Numbered from the stretch's first letter, positions 1 to 12,200 are shown. The stretch is DNA of 64,000 bases from Deinandra increscens subsp. villosa (GCA_039602395.1 JBCNJP010000006.1:38346731-38410730), one strand, 5' to 3'. Numbers and translations are program-made. Notes: generated by a model from the letters alone, not told the origin.

Positions 1-268
1 AACATGCAAAGGTGAAGGGTCCGGATAAAAGAAAAACGAAACGATACGGTTCGGTTTTTATCGTGATAAAATGTGATTAACGAGTGAAAATATTCGGTGA
101 GTTTTAGTTACAAAATTTCGACACGAGTGATGATCTGGTGATAAATTTTAGATAAAAATATTACGTTTAAAAAAAACGTTAGACGGCACGTTAAATAATC
201 ATTTCACAAAAATAGTTTAAATAGTGGACATTACGATTAATATTTTCTACGCGTTGGGTTTTATTAAA
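1..268. repeat. Direct repeat R1, left copy
   Basis: This segment matches 1557-1826 closely along its length. Both begin aacatgcaaaggtga and both run to attaatattttctacg. The copies lie 1,556 bp apart in the same orientation. The sequence is AT-rich and non-coding. The arrangement would fit parts of two LTRs or a tandem duplication, but neither primer site nor polypurine tract is visible, so the parent element is unknown. The left copy may extend beyond the window. Confidence 0.7.
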
Positions 269-451
269 TATTAGACGTCCGAGATGAGTGAGTTCGTACG
301 TATTTAAATACTACGTACGTGACAGGAATAATAGATAAAAATATTATTATTATTTTTCTTTCTTATTATTAAAATTTCACCGAAAATAAATATATTATTT
401 CACAATTTAAGGTGGACGATTATCGCAGGGTCACGTCAAGACTAAAATAAT
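269..451. other. AT-rich non-coding stretch, nothing recognised
   Basis: The stretch is rich in A and T, with runs such as tattattattattt, and has no open frame of note. It continues R1 and separates it from the LTR-like block that begins at 452. Confidence 0.4.
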
Positions 452-1004
452 GTTGGCATAATACGTTATCAAAGTTAAATAAGCTAGATTATATGCACAA
501 TTAACAGATAAACATCATTATTTGCACTGATAAAGATCAGTGAGGACCCACACTTGATCACGAACTCCTCTTGATGAAGAAGCTTTGGTCGAACCACACA
601 AGAAATCGAAACCCCTAGGGTTTTTCTTGTTGCCGAAAATTAGAGAGAAAGGGAGAGAGATTAGGGTTTGCTCTTTTATCAGATAAATGCAGCAACTAAA
701 CCTTAAACCCAGAGGGTCTATTTATAGGTTTAAAAGACTTGATAAACAAGTTAGGGTTTGGGATAGGGACCATCCACGAATTCGGTCTAAGGCCTATCCC
801 AATCCTTTTCTTAATTGTAATCCAATTACAATTCCCCTCTGTTAACAATTAACTGTTAGTTTTTAACGAAACCTCGTTAAATGTTCGTGATAAATATTAA
901 TTAACTATTAATTAATATTAATACATTTGGTGTCGAGACGTGTGATCCCGTAGGCGTAAATACTTTTCGGACATACGTTTATTAATACGTGATCATATCC
1001 CTAC
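452..1004 (-). repeat. Possible solo LTR (weak)
   Basis: The block starts tgttggcataatacg and ends atatccctaca, so it has the TG...CA ends of an LTR. It contains tctatttataggttt, which could hold a TATA-like signal. I found no target-site duplication (flanks aataa and agaga) and no adjacent primer site or polypurine tract. It could equally be internal sequence of an unknown repeat. Confidence 0.25.
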
Positions 1005-1556
1005 AAGAGAGAGATCCCTAATGGGGAGGTAGAAGATAGAGTGAATTGGTGAAAATGTGTGTTGGGTGCTAGGGTTTGAAATGAGAAGGAATGGTCATCC
1101 TTTTATATTTATATGAAAACTTTAGGTTAGGGTTTTTGGTGAGGTTATTGAAACCGGTTGGGGGAGGGGTTCTCCTTGTGGTTCGGTTTTTATAAAAAGA
1201 AAGGAAGCAAGAGTGTTTTCGGTTTGAGTGATCATGGGAACAAAGTGTGATGTGTTTTGTGTTGTTTGTGTGGACCGCAAAAAGAGAGGAGGGGGTCGGG
1301 TTTGGTGTGTGACGAGACAAGGGAGGGATGGTGATGAGGTGTGGTGAGGGTGGTTGGTCAAAGGCATGGTGGTGGAGTGTAATCGTGGTTGACTAAAAGA
1401 GTGATGGTGCTGTAAGTGTGTAAGTTGATTGGTATGGTGGAAAAAGGTGGTGGTTGATGTGCATGGAGGGTGGGGCCGACTAGGTGGCTGTGGTGGTGGT
1501 GGTGATCGAGGGTGATGGTCGGTGGTGATCAATGGTGGCGGTGGGTGGTTGCATGC
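1005..1556. other. GTGG-rich unassigned repeat DNA
   Basis: The plus strand is strongly purine- and GT-biased, with many gtggtggtgg-like runs around 1480-1550. Long Pro/His/Thr-rich frames on the minus strand follow from this composition and are not credible genes. No known element was recognised. Confidence 0.4.
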
Positions 1557-1826
1557 AACATGCAAAGGTGACGGGTCCGGATAAAAGAAAATGAAACGAT
1601 TCGGTTCGGTATTTATCGCGATCAAATGCGATTAACGAGTGAAAATATTCGGTGAGTTTTGGTTATAAAATTTCGACATGAGTGATGATTGGTGATAAAG
1701 TCTAGATAAAAATATTTCATTTTTTTTATTAAAAATGTTAGAGGACACGTTAAATAAATATTTAACGAAAATGATTTAAATATTGGACGTTATGGTTAAT
1801 ATTTTCTACGAGTTGCATTTATAAAA
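1557..1826. repeat. Direct repeat R1, right copy
   Basis: This is the second copy of the repeat at 1-268. It ends where homology to a gag-only retroelement starts (about 1827), so its right edge is an insertion or truncation boundary of element D. Confidence 0.7.
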
Positions 1827-3555
1827 CCTCCTTCTTCACTTGCTTTAGCTTGATTTTCTTTAGATTTTGTGGTTTTGAAGCTGAAACTTCCTCAATTTTA
1901 TCATGTTGTGCACTAAAACCCAAACCAACATTTTTTCCTGAAATCTTCTACTCAGAATTTGAATTCTGATGTCCATTCTTTGCCAACCTTGAAAATTCAG
2001 CTTTGACTTCATTAACATTTTTCTGCTCATAGAAAATCATCTCATCAAATTCAGGTTGAGAACGAATCTTCTCACTAGATATAGCTGAATTCTCATGTTC
2101 TGTTGACGTTGAACCGGATACAAACTGTGGAGCTGAAGGAATTTCAGATTTCTTTCCCTTCTTCTTTTTGGCCTTCTTGTTTTTCTTCTTCTTTACTATC
2201 TTCTCTTCTTCTAAAATTGATGATGAAAACTTTGAATAATCATAATCTTCCACCTTTTCTTTCACATCCTTAACAACTTCTTTAATATTTGCAGGGGGGG
2301 GGGGGTGAAGCTGTTTTATTAAACATTTTTTTCAAAATTGACATCATTTGCTAAAAAGCTTGTGAGCAATTGTGAATTTGAGACATTATTCAGCAACTGA
2401 TTGGAATCAATAACTTGAATCTTTAGATCTAAAATTTGCTGTTGAGCTTCACCCAACTCCTTCTCGGTAGCTATCAATCTCTTCGCAACCTTATAAGTTT
2501 CAAATTTTTGCAAACGAAGATTTTCCAGCCCATCAAACAATTCCTTCTTCAATTTATCTTCATTACGTTTTTTGAAGTTCCATATTTGCAGTTTGAACTT
2601 TATTGACACTAACCAACTCTCTCTTTTCATCCAACAATTTCTCCATATCAACCTGATATGCCTGAATTTTAGCAATATATTCTTCAGAATTCTTTGTGAG
2701 TAGATCAAGCTTGATTTTTGATTTATCAAACAAATTTTGAAAATCATTCGCAGCATCTTCCGCTTCATCTTTCTATTTCTTGACCTCTTTAACCAATTCC
2801 TCATTTTCTTCAATCAATTTAGCAATTCGTTCTTCACAATCCCTTTCATTCTTTTTAAACATCTCCAAATCATTCTTTACATATTAAAGAACTCTGGTAT
2901 TCAATGTAATCTCCTTTTCCAACAAATCATTTTTCACAACCAATTCTTTCTCGTTCTTCTTAGAAACTGCCAAATCCTCCTTCACCAACTTAAGTTCATC
3001 AGAAAGCTTGCTGATTTCATTCAAAAATGAAGTATTTTCTTTCAACAAACTTTCCATATTTTTAGCTGATTTGTAGGAACTTGGATCTGAACTCGAATCT
3101 GAACAGTAATCATCTTGCTGATCATGAGTGACAAGCAAAGTAGATGTATCAAAATGTTTGCCCCAATAAAAAACACCATCATTCTGAACCGCTAAAGCTG
3201 TCTTGTTTGAATTACTTGCTGATGGTTGAGAACCAATATTAGATGTAAAACCAGGTTTGTTAACATGTGACTGTTGACATTCTTTAGCAAAATGTCCAAG
3301 CTTGGAACACTTGTAACATTTCAACTTAGATTTGTCAAAACCCAATCTTCCTTTAAAATCAGAAGTAGTTCTTCCATTTTTCTTGAAAAAACTTTTTGAT
3401 CTTTGACCCAGCATAGCATATTGCCAAGATAGATCCAATTCATTTATTTAATCATCATCAAGTCCATCAAGATCATCTTGTTATTTTTGCATCAACAACA
3501 TTTTTGATAACCAAACCAAAAGATGAAGATATTAAAGCAACAATCATATTAGCAC
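1827..3555 (-). pseudogene. Gag of element D, C-terminal part (broken)
   Basis: Read on the minus strand, 3438-2884 encodes the first zinc knuckle CYKCSKLGHFAKEC, then a serine/aspartate linker and the start of a coiled coil. The coil continues in 2813-2319, and 2265-1948 holds a lysine-rich block (KKKKNKKAKKKKGKK) followed by the segment that leads to the second knuckle in related copies. The frame is broken by several stops and by expansion of a G run to 12 at 2294-2305, where element B has 5. The closest relative in the window is B (9205-12467). Known of the family: gag packages element RNA in cytoplasmic particles. The end of the gene is missing at 1827. Confidence 0.85.
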
Positions 3556-4302
3556 TGTTTTGGCTAAAAATTACAAGAATCAATTTAGTAACGAAATTAG
3601 TTTGTGAGGTATGGTGCCCTGGATGTTTGAACTTGTAAGATCAGTTTTTCTAGTCAAGATTCAAGGTTTAGAAAGAATAAAATGGAAACACAAATAACAA
3701 CTTCCTTGAATGCAACTAAGAACACTGAGATTTTTGAGGGGAAAAATCCCTTAACACACGTTGTCCGTTTATTCCACCGAAAATAATTTGATTACAAGTG
3801 TTTGCGGTAATAGCTAAGTGTATGAGTGAGAGTACAAGTGATCGTAAGTGTGTAAAATGAATCCTATACCGCCTTTAAATACAATCAGATCCTAACTAAC
3901 TATCCGTGATTCTTGGGATCTTCTTCTTAACGACTCGAAGCCGTTATTTGACCGAATTTGGTGGCGGGTCTTCATTTCCATACGTGATTAGACTTTGACT
4001 GAGTCCACATGACCGTTATCCATCTTCTCGTTCCTGGCTTGATCATATAGAATCAAATAAAAGATTAGTATTGTCGTCCTAGCATGTAGGGTATCCGTGC
4101 ATGCTAGGATTAGATAGATTAAATAGATAAATTCAGAATACATTACATCCTGGGATGATAATCATATAAAGGTACCACGAACATAAATAGAAATCTTGGG
4201 TACCGATAACTGAAAGCGCAGTCCCTGTACATTTGCCATCCAGGGGTGTTAAGCTGTCGAAGATCAATAGTAAAATTCAGGGGCAAAATCCAGGGTATAA
4301 CA
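3556..4302 (-). repeat. 3' LTR of gypsy element F
   Basis: The sequence starts tgttttggctaaaaatt and ends ccagggtataaca. It matches 57030-57826 throughout, except that it lacks about 55 bp present in the other copy near 57227-57285, and it shows scattered substitutions. The flank agcac matches the one at the far end. Confidence 0.93.
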
Positions 4303-4588
4303 ATTGCCCCCAAAATTCGCACCTTGTAGATAAGATTTTACAGCTGTGAATTTTCAAATTGAGATGAGTCATCGTTTTCGTTTTAATCCTATTCGCAGAA
4401 GTTGCTTTTTCAGTTTCGATCTCATCCATTACCGTCTTATCACCCTGTAATTTCTTCCGCTCATAAATACCCCCATTACTCGAGCCTTTTACCTCACCCG
4501 AGTTAAAATTAAGAGCATCCATCATCTCTTTCACTTATTATGACCAGGTAATTTTCTCCTCTCTGATCTCTTTTCCTTTTCTCAAACC
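4303..4588 (-). promoter_or_regulatory. Polypurine tract and 3' spacer of F
   Basis: Directly inside the LTR, the minus strand reads ttttgggggcaat, the expected polypurine tract for plus-strand DNA priming (4303-4317). The remainder up to 4588 is a short spacer in front of the antisense gene and would contain that gene's promoter. No clear TATA box was singled out. Confidence 0.7.
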
Positions 4589-5556
4589 ATGACCAAACGA
4601 CGTATCCGTCGCGAACCCACTGTCTCTCTTTCCGGGGTGGAGGATTTCCTTGATCAGAAATTTCTTCTTCATCCCGAGCAAGAAAATTGCACTTTCATGA
4701 ACAATGAGATTGCATTAGTGAAGGATTCTGGTCTTCTTCCCCCAACTGCTGTTATCAGGGCTTTCGGCCCTAGATTAAGGTCTGATTTCGTCTCTCCATC
4801 CTGGTCTGTTTTCTGTTCACTCCGTTTAGTATGGGTATGTCCTACCCCTTTTCTGGCCTCGTTGCCGAATTCTTCCAGGCCACTGGCCTTTCCTACGCCC
4901 AAACTCTTCCTGTCGCGTGGCGCATCCTGGGAACCCTTGATCGTCTGAACAGTTCTTTTGAACACCCAATCGGCTTACCGGAAATAGCCCTCGCTTACGA
5001 GCTAAAATCCCACGGTTCCAGCCGTTTCCTGTTAAGTCCCTTTCGAAGGACATGCAACTCGTCCCTATACCCAACACAGTGAATGGAAGGGTAAATTCTT
5101 TTTTGTCAAGCGTTCCAGCATACCAGGTGGTTATCAGCTTCCAGAAGCTTGGGTTATAGAGGGTAGGCATACCTGCATTAGATATTAGGGTTTTTGTTTG
5201 AAATCATACAATCTGACCTTGAATGTTGTCTTTTGCAGCAAAGAGTTTGAAGGAGATAGGTCCTGAAGAGGAGGAAACAGAGAGTAATTTGCAGAAATTC
5301 ATGGGCATCCTCGAGTTTGAGCGTGCATTTAGAGTTGCTAAGCATCCAGCCCTTTCCCAACCTACCGTCAGCATGTCGAGCTGTAAGTACGCCTGCATAT
5401 TGCCTATTTTTGTCATACCTGACTGCTGACATCCTGGGGTTTATCTTTTTCCGCAGCTGCCCCTGCCTAGGATGTTGATGACCTTGAAGCTGCCTTCTCC
5501 TCAGGGCTAGTTGATGACCAGGAGCTGATGATTTTCAGTTCCGTCAAAGCCGAGCC
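4589..5556 (+). pseudogene. Antisense spliced gene of F, exons 1-3 (broken)
   Basis: The frame opens at 4589 (MTKRRIRREP) and shifts near 4810 into a frame reading MGMSYPFSGLVAEFFQATG, then LPVAWRILGTLDRL. This resembles the plant domain called transposase (putative) gypsy type. A further shift near 5075 restores a frame ending KFFFVKRSSIPGG. Introns with GT...AG ends are likely at 5163-5238 and 5383-5456 (donor gtaagt, acceptor ttccgcag). Exon 3 runs to 5556, where element A is inserted, and resumes at 44546 in frame. Antisense extra genes between integrase and the 3' LTR are known in Tat-type elements; their role is unknown. Frameshifts and an in-frame TAG after 5462 mark it as dead. Confidence 0.7.
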
Positions 5557-5915
5557 TGTTGATACCCGTAGATGGAAAAATGCTGGATTAGACAATGTTT
5601 TGAAGATGTCAAGATTTCAAGTTTTTCTTATTGGCCGAACCTTGTCCGAACCCCAGCCGAACTGCAGCCAAACTGCAGGTTCGGAGAGGTAGTAGAGTTC
5701 GGACAGCGAGGGTCTTATATATAGGTCAATAGGTTTGAATTTTGTAACTAAGTTTTCTTATGTGTGTGTAAGTGAACGTGTTTTGAGCTCTGAGTCTCTG
5801 TAATCTGATCTTGATTATCGAATGAGACTGAGTCTTATTATTTACACGTTTGTTCATCGTTTTGTTTACACAATGATAACGAGTTGATCATGATCCATCC
5901 GCTCACGCACTTTCA
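5557..5915 (+). repeat. 5' LTR of element A
   Basis: The LTR runs from tgttgataccc to cgcactttca. It holds a TATA-like tatatata near 5716, several gttcgg/ccgaac motifs, and is followed two bases later by the primer site. It closely matches the solo LTR I (19137-19145 plus 37435-37772) but not the 3' LTR at 44193-44540. Confidence 0.9.
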
Positions 5916-5917
5916 AG

Positions 5918-5929
5918 TGGTATCAGAGC
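5918..5929 (+). other. Primer-binding site of A (initiator Met tRNA)
   Basis: The sequence tggtatcagagc, complementary to the 3' end of plant initiator methionine tRNA, lies two bases after the LTR. It is the standard copia-type start of minus-strand DNA synthesis. Confidence 0.93.
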
Positions 5930-6716
5930 TTTCTGGTGCTGCTCAACTCGTTTTTGATCATTTGTTTATAAACAATTCGTTTCTAAACAATTCGTTTCAT
6001 CTCCTAAACTTTCGTTTCTGAAAATTTGATCATTTCACATCATGTTTCACATTAAAAACAGTTTTCGAGTGTTTTTCGATCTATTGATCATCTGTTGCTC
6101 GTGAGATTCAGTTTTTCTGAGTGTTTGAGAGTTTCGGAAATTTCGGTTGTCCGAACCCGAGGTTCGTCCCGATAACCGCTCCGAACTTGAAGTTCGTCTC
6201 AGTAACTGCTCCAAACTTGAAGTTCGTCTCAGTTACCATTCCGAATTTTGAGTTCGTCTGACGTTTGTTTGAATTTCTGTTCGCTGAGGTTCTGATCTTA
6301 GTTCGGTTAAGGTTCGTTTGAGGTTCAGATCTTAGTTCGGTTAAGGTTCGTTTGAGGTTCGGATCTTAGTTCGGTTAAGGTTCGCTTGAGGTTCGGATCA
6401 AGGAAATTCGTCCTCTGTTCGCCTCCAGTTCGGCAGAGTTCGGACACGTATATTTTCAGTTCGGACACAATTCGTTTGAGGTTCGTATATGCTCAGTTTG
6501 GAGGAGCTCGACCCCAGCCAGGGGCTCTGCCCCTTGGACCCCGCCAGGGGCTGCCGCCCCTTGGACCCCGCTTCTCAGGGGCGCTGCCCCTGAACCCTCG
6601 TTACGTGGGGATTTCCAAGAAGCTTTTGGGATTCTAGTTTTTGGTGTGTTAGCTTTCGGTTTTGGTAAAGAGTGATTCAAGCATATTGCATTGATTTTTT
6701 CATAAATTGTTAAAAA
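5930..6716 (+). repeat. Leader of A with tandem repeats
   Basis: No gene is present. The leader carries many gttcg/gttcgg motifs. A unit of about 35 bp containing cttagttcggttaaggttcg occurs about three times in tandem at 6285-6405. At 6505-6600 there is a GC-rich block in which gccccttggaccccgc occurs twice with ggggctgccgcccc between, which should fold strongly. The gag start codon is at 6717. Confidence 0.75.
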
Positions 6717-7171
6717 ATGAGTTCATCACAAGTTAGTCCTATGATACCTACACTGATGAAATGGGAAGGTTATCCTGAATGGAAAGTTGATTTTGAGATT
6801 TACATCAACAAACATTTTAAAGATTTTTGGAAGATAATCGAGAAACAATTCAAATGGCCTACTGATGCAAGAGGAGATGTAATAATTCATCGACATCTTT
6901 CTCTAGAAGAAAGGGATTATACAAATAATGATGAAAAAACAAGAGACATTATCAAAACTGCTCTTTCAAGAGAGTTATTTATTGAAATCACAGTATATTG
7001 GACTGCGAAAGATAAATGGAATGCATTGAAAGAAAAAGGTGAGACATGTGCACATGTTCAGACCATGAAGATTGGTTTAGATTCTACTGATTCAAAATCA
7101 TATGATTCAGCATCTAGTGGTTTAGAATCAGAAAGTAATGAGTTGACAGACAAAAAGGATTGTGATATTGT
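6717..7171 (+). pseudogene. Gag of element A, N-terminal part
   Basis: The frame starts MSSSQVSPMIPTLMKWEGYP and resembles the N-terminal part of copia-type gag (DUF4219/UBN2 region), with WEGYPEWKVDFEIYI and later AKDKWNALKEKGE. Compared with C and B it lacks most of the central gag domain: after WNALKEKGE it jumps to an acidic serine-rich linker. Element B was inserted at 7171; the frame resumes at 13342. Confidence 0.8.
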
Positions 7172-7521
7172 TGAAAATGCGTGAGCATCGGATCGTCTAC
7201 TCGATCTAGCTATCCGGACATTGAAACGTAATTAACCGATTGTTTTATTGATCAAAACGAACAATTACAACCAGTGTAAACACAGAGAATTGACACAGAG
7301 ATTACACACTCAGAAACACACACTTAAGATTTGCTCACCCGCTCAGAACTCCTAAACACAAAGACCAAACTACTATATATACCCGATCGGCCGAACTCCC
7401 ACCGAACCCCAGGTTCGGCCGGTCCGAACTTCAGGTTCGGACCTAGTTCGGCCAACCCTATATTGGCTTGAACTTGGTCTTCGTTCGATACTTCACACGA
7501 CGCACATTTCAGGTATCAACA
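7172..7521 (-). repeat. 3' LTR of element B
   Basis: Ends are tgaaaatgcgtgagc and ggtatcaaca on the plus strand. A TATA-like actatatataccc lies near 7370-7385. Inverted ccgaac/ggttcgg motifs are clustered at 7390-7455. Confidence 0.95.
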
Positions 7522-7535
7522 AACTCCCCCTCGTC
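7522..7535 (-). other. Polypurine tract of B
   Basis: The minus strand reads gacgagggggagtt directly before the LTR, the usual primer for plus-strand DNA synthesis in this group. Confidence 0.9.
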
Positions 7536-9204
7536 GTGTGCAGTATCTCTTCTCTTTTCTTCTCAACATCATCAAATATGTATCTTCAATCAAGCTCCTC
7601 CTCAAGTAAAGAATCCGTTTATCCAATGAAATGAATCTTCGAACAAACTCCTCCTCAACTCAATCGTAACTTGACCTTGAATACTTGATGATATCTAGTA
7701 TATCTCTGGTCTTTATCAACAGCTTCAGAAGACTTGAAGTTGTGATAGCTTGCACAACAGCATCCTGCATTAACACTTAAATAATCTTGGCGCAAAACGT
7801 CTCTTCGAGACTCCAAGATATGATTTTGAAAATTGATTTTTATATCACGTGTTGATCATACCGAAAATAAAGCAGAAACAAATTTTTTTTGGCTTTTTGA
7901 AAGTTTTTATCAAAACACACCTAAAATCTTTTTGATCTTTTCTAAAATGAAATGAAATTGCAATACAGAATCAGACACTATTTTTGGTATGAGAAAGATC
8001 ACTATATGGGATCATATTGATCATAACACACTGAACTACACTTCAATTTCAATTAATTGAAACACATAAGTCATGTCGATTGCTGGTATAATTTGTCCAT
8101 CTTAAGCTCAGACAGAATCATACTCATAACATCTGGATATGTTAAGGTATTGATTAGATTTGCTTTGACCAGTGTACCCCACACTATCAGACATATTCAG
8201 ACATTTTCTGTTTTTCTTTCTTTTTCTTTTGTGTGATTGCATTTTTGAATTTTCACATTGCATACTATTTTTCATGATACAGTCAACTGTGTTCCATGCA
8301 AAAAGAAATAAGAACGTTAAATCGTCTACCTTAAGGTCGATCTTTCGATACGCAGATAAGGCCTCGGATTTAACAAAATAAGAAAAATAAAACAAGTTGA
8401 AATTGTATAACTCAACAACAATCAGGTCGGTACTTCCGTACACGCAGAGAAAGTCCGATGAGTTATACGAAACACCAAAGAAAATAAAACAGAACGTCAA
8501 ACGAACAACGATCAGGTCGATCTTTCGATACGCAGAGAAAGTCCGATCGTTTGACAAAATAAAGAAAATCAAACAAGATTAAATCTTTGCAAAATGAACA
8601 CATGTATACACAGTGACTTTTCATTTTGAATTTCACACTTATTTTTCTTTTTGTGTCATGAAGTATGCATCAAGATGTTATCCACATGGTCAAGCATTAG
8701 TATTTAGTGTATATCACATCTGAATACTTTCTGATTTGTCGAGCCTACCAAGCACATCAAATAATGATCTTATGGCCCTTTCATCTACTTTATCCACAAG
8801 TCAGATACGTATGCCAATGTACCATCATTTCCCAATGATCAATTTCTCATAATTTTATATTTTGCAAGTATTCACCTTCCTTCATTATATATTTTGCATG
8901 TATTCACCTTCTCCCCATACCATGCATTACGCATTTTCTCAATTACTCCCCCTTACTTACAATTCTCCCCCTTAAAATGAAAACTCTATTTTTGGATTTT
9001 CATTTTATACAAAACAAGACCCTATTTTTGGCTTTTTGAGAAAAAACGTAAGCAAAGAAAATTGATCAATCAACACGGATATGTTTCAGATTTTAGAATT
9101 CAGAAAATTTGTCATTAATTTAAATTAAGCAGAATACTCCTCCATCAACAATTTTTCAATCGTCGATAGGTCTTCTAGAAGTACCTGCACACTGGACAAC
9201 CTAA
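7536..9204 (-). other. 3' untranslated region of element B
   Basis: This region of about 1.7 kb has no credible gene. It contains blocks shared with A, C and E: a tggtaggctcgac block (about 8730-8755), the three hairpin modules at 8317-8555, and a block containing gtgtggggtacactggtcaaag in the sense direction (about 8160-8190). Such conservation among gag-only copies suggests cis-acting function. Confidence 0.8.
8317..8555 (-). promoter_or_regulatory. Three tandem RNA hairpin modules of B
   Basis: In sense (minus) order the modules are 8555-8496, 8468-8405 and 8375-8317. Outer stems are GTCAAACGA/TCGTTTGAC, GTATAACTCA/TGAGTTATAC and GTTAAATC/GATTTAAC: different sequences, same pairing. Inner hairpins are ATC-GAAA-GAT, GTAC-GGAA-GTAC and ATC-GAAA-GAT, all with GNRA tetraloops. 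Each inner hairpin is preceded by TCTGCG and followed by CGACCT. The function is unknown; a packaging, export or dimerisation signal is a guess. Confidence 0.8.
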
Positions 9205-12200
9205 TTAGTTCACAAATGACCCGAAGCGAATCGCTTCTGGTCGACCAGTGTCCTGATTTTGCTTTGAAACCACCTTAGGTTTCCATTCCCGTTGTTTTGG
9301 TAAATCAGCTTTCGATGAAACAGTCACAGGTGACTGTGATGAGGAACCTACATTTTGATCTTTAGAAAACTTTGGAACAAAACGTTTTTGTTTTTGAAAA
9401 AATGTAGGTTCAAATTCATCAAAAACTCTGCCTTTTTCATCAAAGAACTTTGGTGTGGCAGGTTTACCAAAAACTGATTTCTTATGAAATCTTTGTGATG
9501 AATCAGCAGGTGAGGGACAATCTTTTGCCATATGCCCTGGGCGACGGCAAATATAACAAATTCTTGTCGTTTTATCCCATCTTTGATGTACATGCGAAGA
9601 ACACACATGAATATCTCTAACATGATCAGAATGCGAATCATATACCTGATGCCTGTGATCATGTACCCATTTAGATGTTGGGCTTCGAGATTGAGAACTT
9701 TCAGACAAAATATCAGCTTTCACAAACACTTCTGAAATTTTCCGAGCATCCACGCAGTGAAGTGGAAATTCTTTGTCTGAAAATAATTGATCCGAACCCT
9801 TGAGTTTGTAAAAACGTTCGGGTTGAATTTTATCAGCTTGAAAAACTTCCTTCTTCACTTGTTTCATCTTTAATTTCTTCAAATCTGGGGATGAAGATGC
9901 TTGAACCTCCACAACTATATCCTTCTTCTCATGAAAACCCAGACCAACATTCTTGCCAGATCCTTTCACCTCCGATGTAGAATGTCCATTCTTGGCTAAT
10001 CTTGTGAATTCAGCTTTCACATCAGGAAGTTTCTTTTGATCATAGAAAATTGACTCATCAATTTCAGGTTGAGACTGAATCTTGTCACTTGATGTAGCCG
10101 ATTTCTCATTATCAGCAGATGACGAACCTGATACAAACTTTGGTGCTGGAGGAATCTCAGATTTCAAAACCTTTTTCTTGTTTTTCTTGCTTTTCTTCTT
10201 CTTTACAACCTTTGCGTCTTCAGAAGTAGAAAATGAAACCTTTGAATAATCAAAATCATCAATTTGTTCCTTCACTTGTTTGACAGCTTCCTTGATATGA
10301 GCAGGGGGTGATGCAGTTTTATCAACATCCTTTCAAAATTTGCATCATTTGCTAAGAAGCTCGTGAAAACCTGAGAATTGGAAACATTGTTGAGCAATCT
10401 TTTTGCATCAAGAACTTGAATTTTGAGATCAGAAATTTGCTGTTGAGCCTCTGGAAATTCTTTTTCTTTAGCAATCAAACGCTTGGCAACTTTGTGAGTT
10501 TCAAATTTTTGCAAGCGAAGATTGTCAAGTCCTTCATGTAGCTCCTTCTTCAGTTTATCCTCATTTCTCTTTTGAATTTCCAAATTTGCATTTTGAACCT
10601 TGTGAACCCTAACCAACTCACGCTTCTCATCCAATAACTTTTCCATATCAACTTGATATGCTTTGATTTTAGCATCAGATTCTTCAACACGCTTAGTAAG
10701 CAAATCAAGCTTAATCTTGGATTTATCAAACAAATTCTGAAAATCATTTGCAGCATCTTCTGCCTCTTCCTTCCATTTCTTCACTTCTTTGACTAACTCA
10801 CCCTTTTCTTCACAAATTTCAGCTTTCGAAGTTTCAGCATTCTTCTTATCTTGCTTCAATACTTCTAAAACCTCATTCAAAGTTTGGATTTCCATGGTCA
10901 AATACTCATTCTTTAAAGTCAACTTCTTGCCATGATCTTTAGAAATTTCCAACTCTGAATTAATCACATCAAACGCCTCAGACAGTTGTTGAACTTTGTT
11001 CATCAATAAAGCATTTTCTTTCATCAAACTCTCCAAATTTTCAGCAGATTCATAAGAACTTGGAATTGAACTAGTATCGGAACTAGTTTCTGAACAAAAA
11101 TCTTCTTGTTAATCATGCGTAACTATCAATGCAGATGACTCATACCCAAACTGTTGACCCCAATCATATACACCATCATTTTGAGCAATCAAAGCAGTGG
11201 TCTTGCTTGTGCTACTAGTAGATGGTTGAGTAAAACCAGGTTTTGGTGATATAGGAACAACAGACTTACTTGCATGTGCCTGATGACAATCTTTAGCAAA
11301 ATGTCCAAGTTGTGAACATTTATAACACTTTAATTTGGACTTGTCAAAACCCAATTTATCACCAGAAATATTCCTTCCATGCTTCTTAAAGAATCTTTTA
11401 GATCTTTGACACAACATAGCATATTGCCAAGATACATCCAGTTCGGTTAGTTGATCATCATCAAGAGCATCAAGATCCTCACTAGTTAGCTTCGCATCAG
11501 CAACATTTTTTAGAATCAATCCAAAGGATGATGAAATCAACGCAGAAATCATTTTGGCACAATCATCGGTTGATTCTGCTGAAAAAGCATTTTGACTTGA
11601 AAAATTTGGAATGGTAAAATTGCAACCTCTTGAAGAATTATTATCAGAATTTCCTAAAGCTCCAGCTATAAAAGCAACACTTGGTGCTGTATTCTGATTT
11701 GGTTTAGACTTTGCACTCATGCTTGCACTATTTTCACCATGATACAACTCAGGATGTTGCAAGGTAGCGGTTGACTTCTTTGAGTTTAACATTTCCATTT
11801 CTCGAGCATGAAGTTTTCCAGTAAGCTCGTGAAATGTCATTGCAGAATAATCCTTGTCATGAGTGAGTAACAAAACATAATTTTCCCACTTTTCAGGTAA
11901 TGCTTCCATAATCTTTTCTTTTAAATCAGCATCAGATTTTTCTATTCCAACAACCTTCAATTCACTAATCAAATGTGAAAATCTTGAAACTAGAGCAGTA
12001 ATGTTTTCGTTGTCATAATTCTGAAAGTTATCAAATTCTTTGTTCAAAACTTTCTTTCGACTCTTCTTATAATCAGCATTACCTTCACATCGTGCGGATA
12101 AAGCATCCCATAATTGCTTAGATTTCTTGCAAGTGCTAAATTGATGAAGCAATTCAGTAGGTAATGCCATAGTAAGATAACCATAAACTTTCTGCTCAAG

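Noticed and set aside
1122..1625. Proline/histidine-rich protein on the minus strand at the left edge
   Set aside because: The frame is a by-product of GTGG-biased repeat DNA, overlaps a second open frame, and covers a repeat copy.
4589..5556. A host gene with introns
   Set aside because: It lies inside the gypsy element's internal region, antisense to pol, and the frame continues across the A insertion. It is better explained as the element's own extra gene.
5918..5929. tRNA gene fragments at the tggtatcagagc sites
   Set aside because: They are 12-14 base primer-binding sites next to LTRs; no cloverleaf follows.
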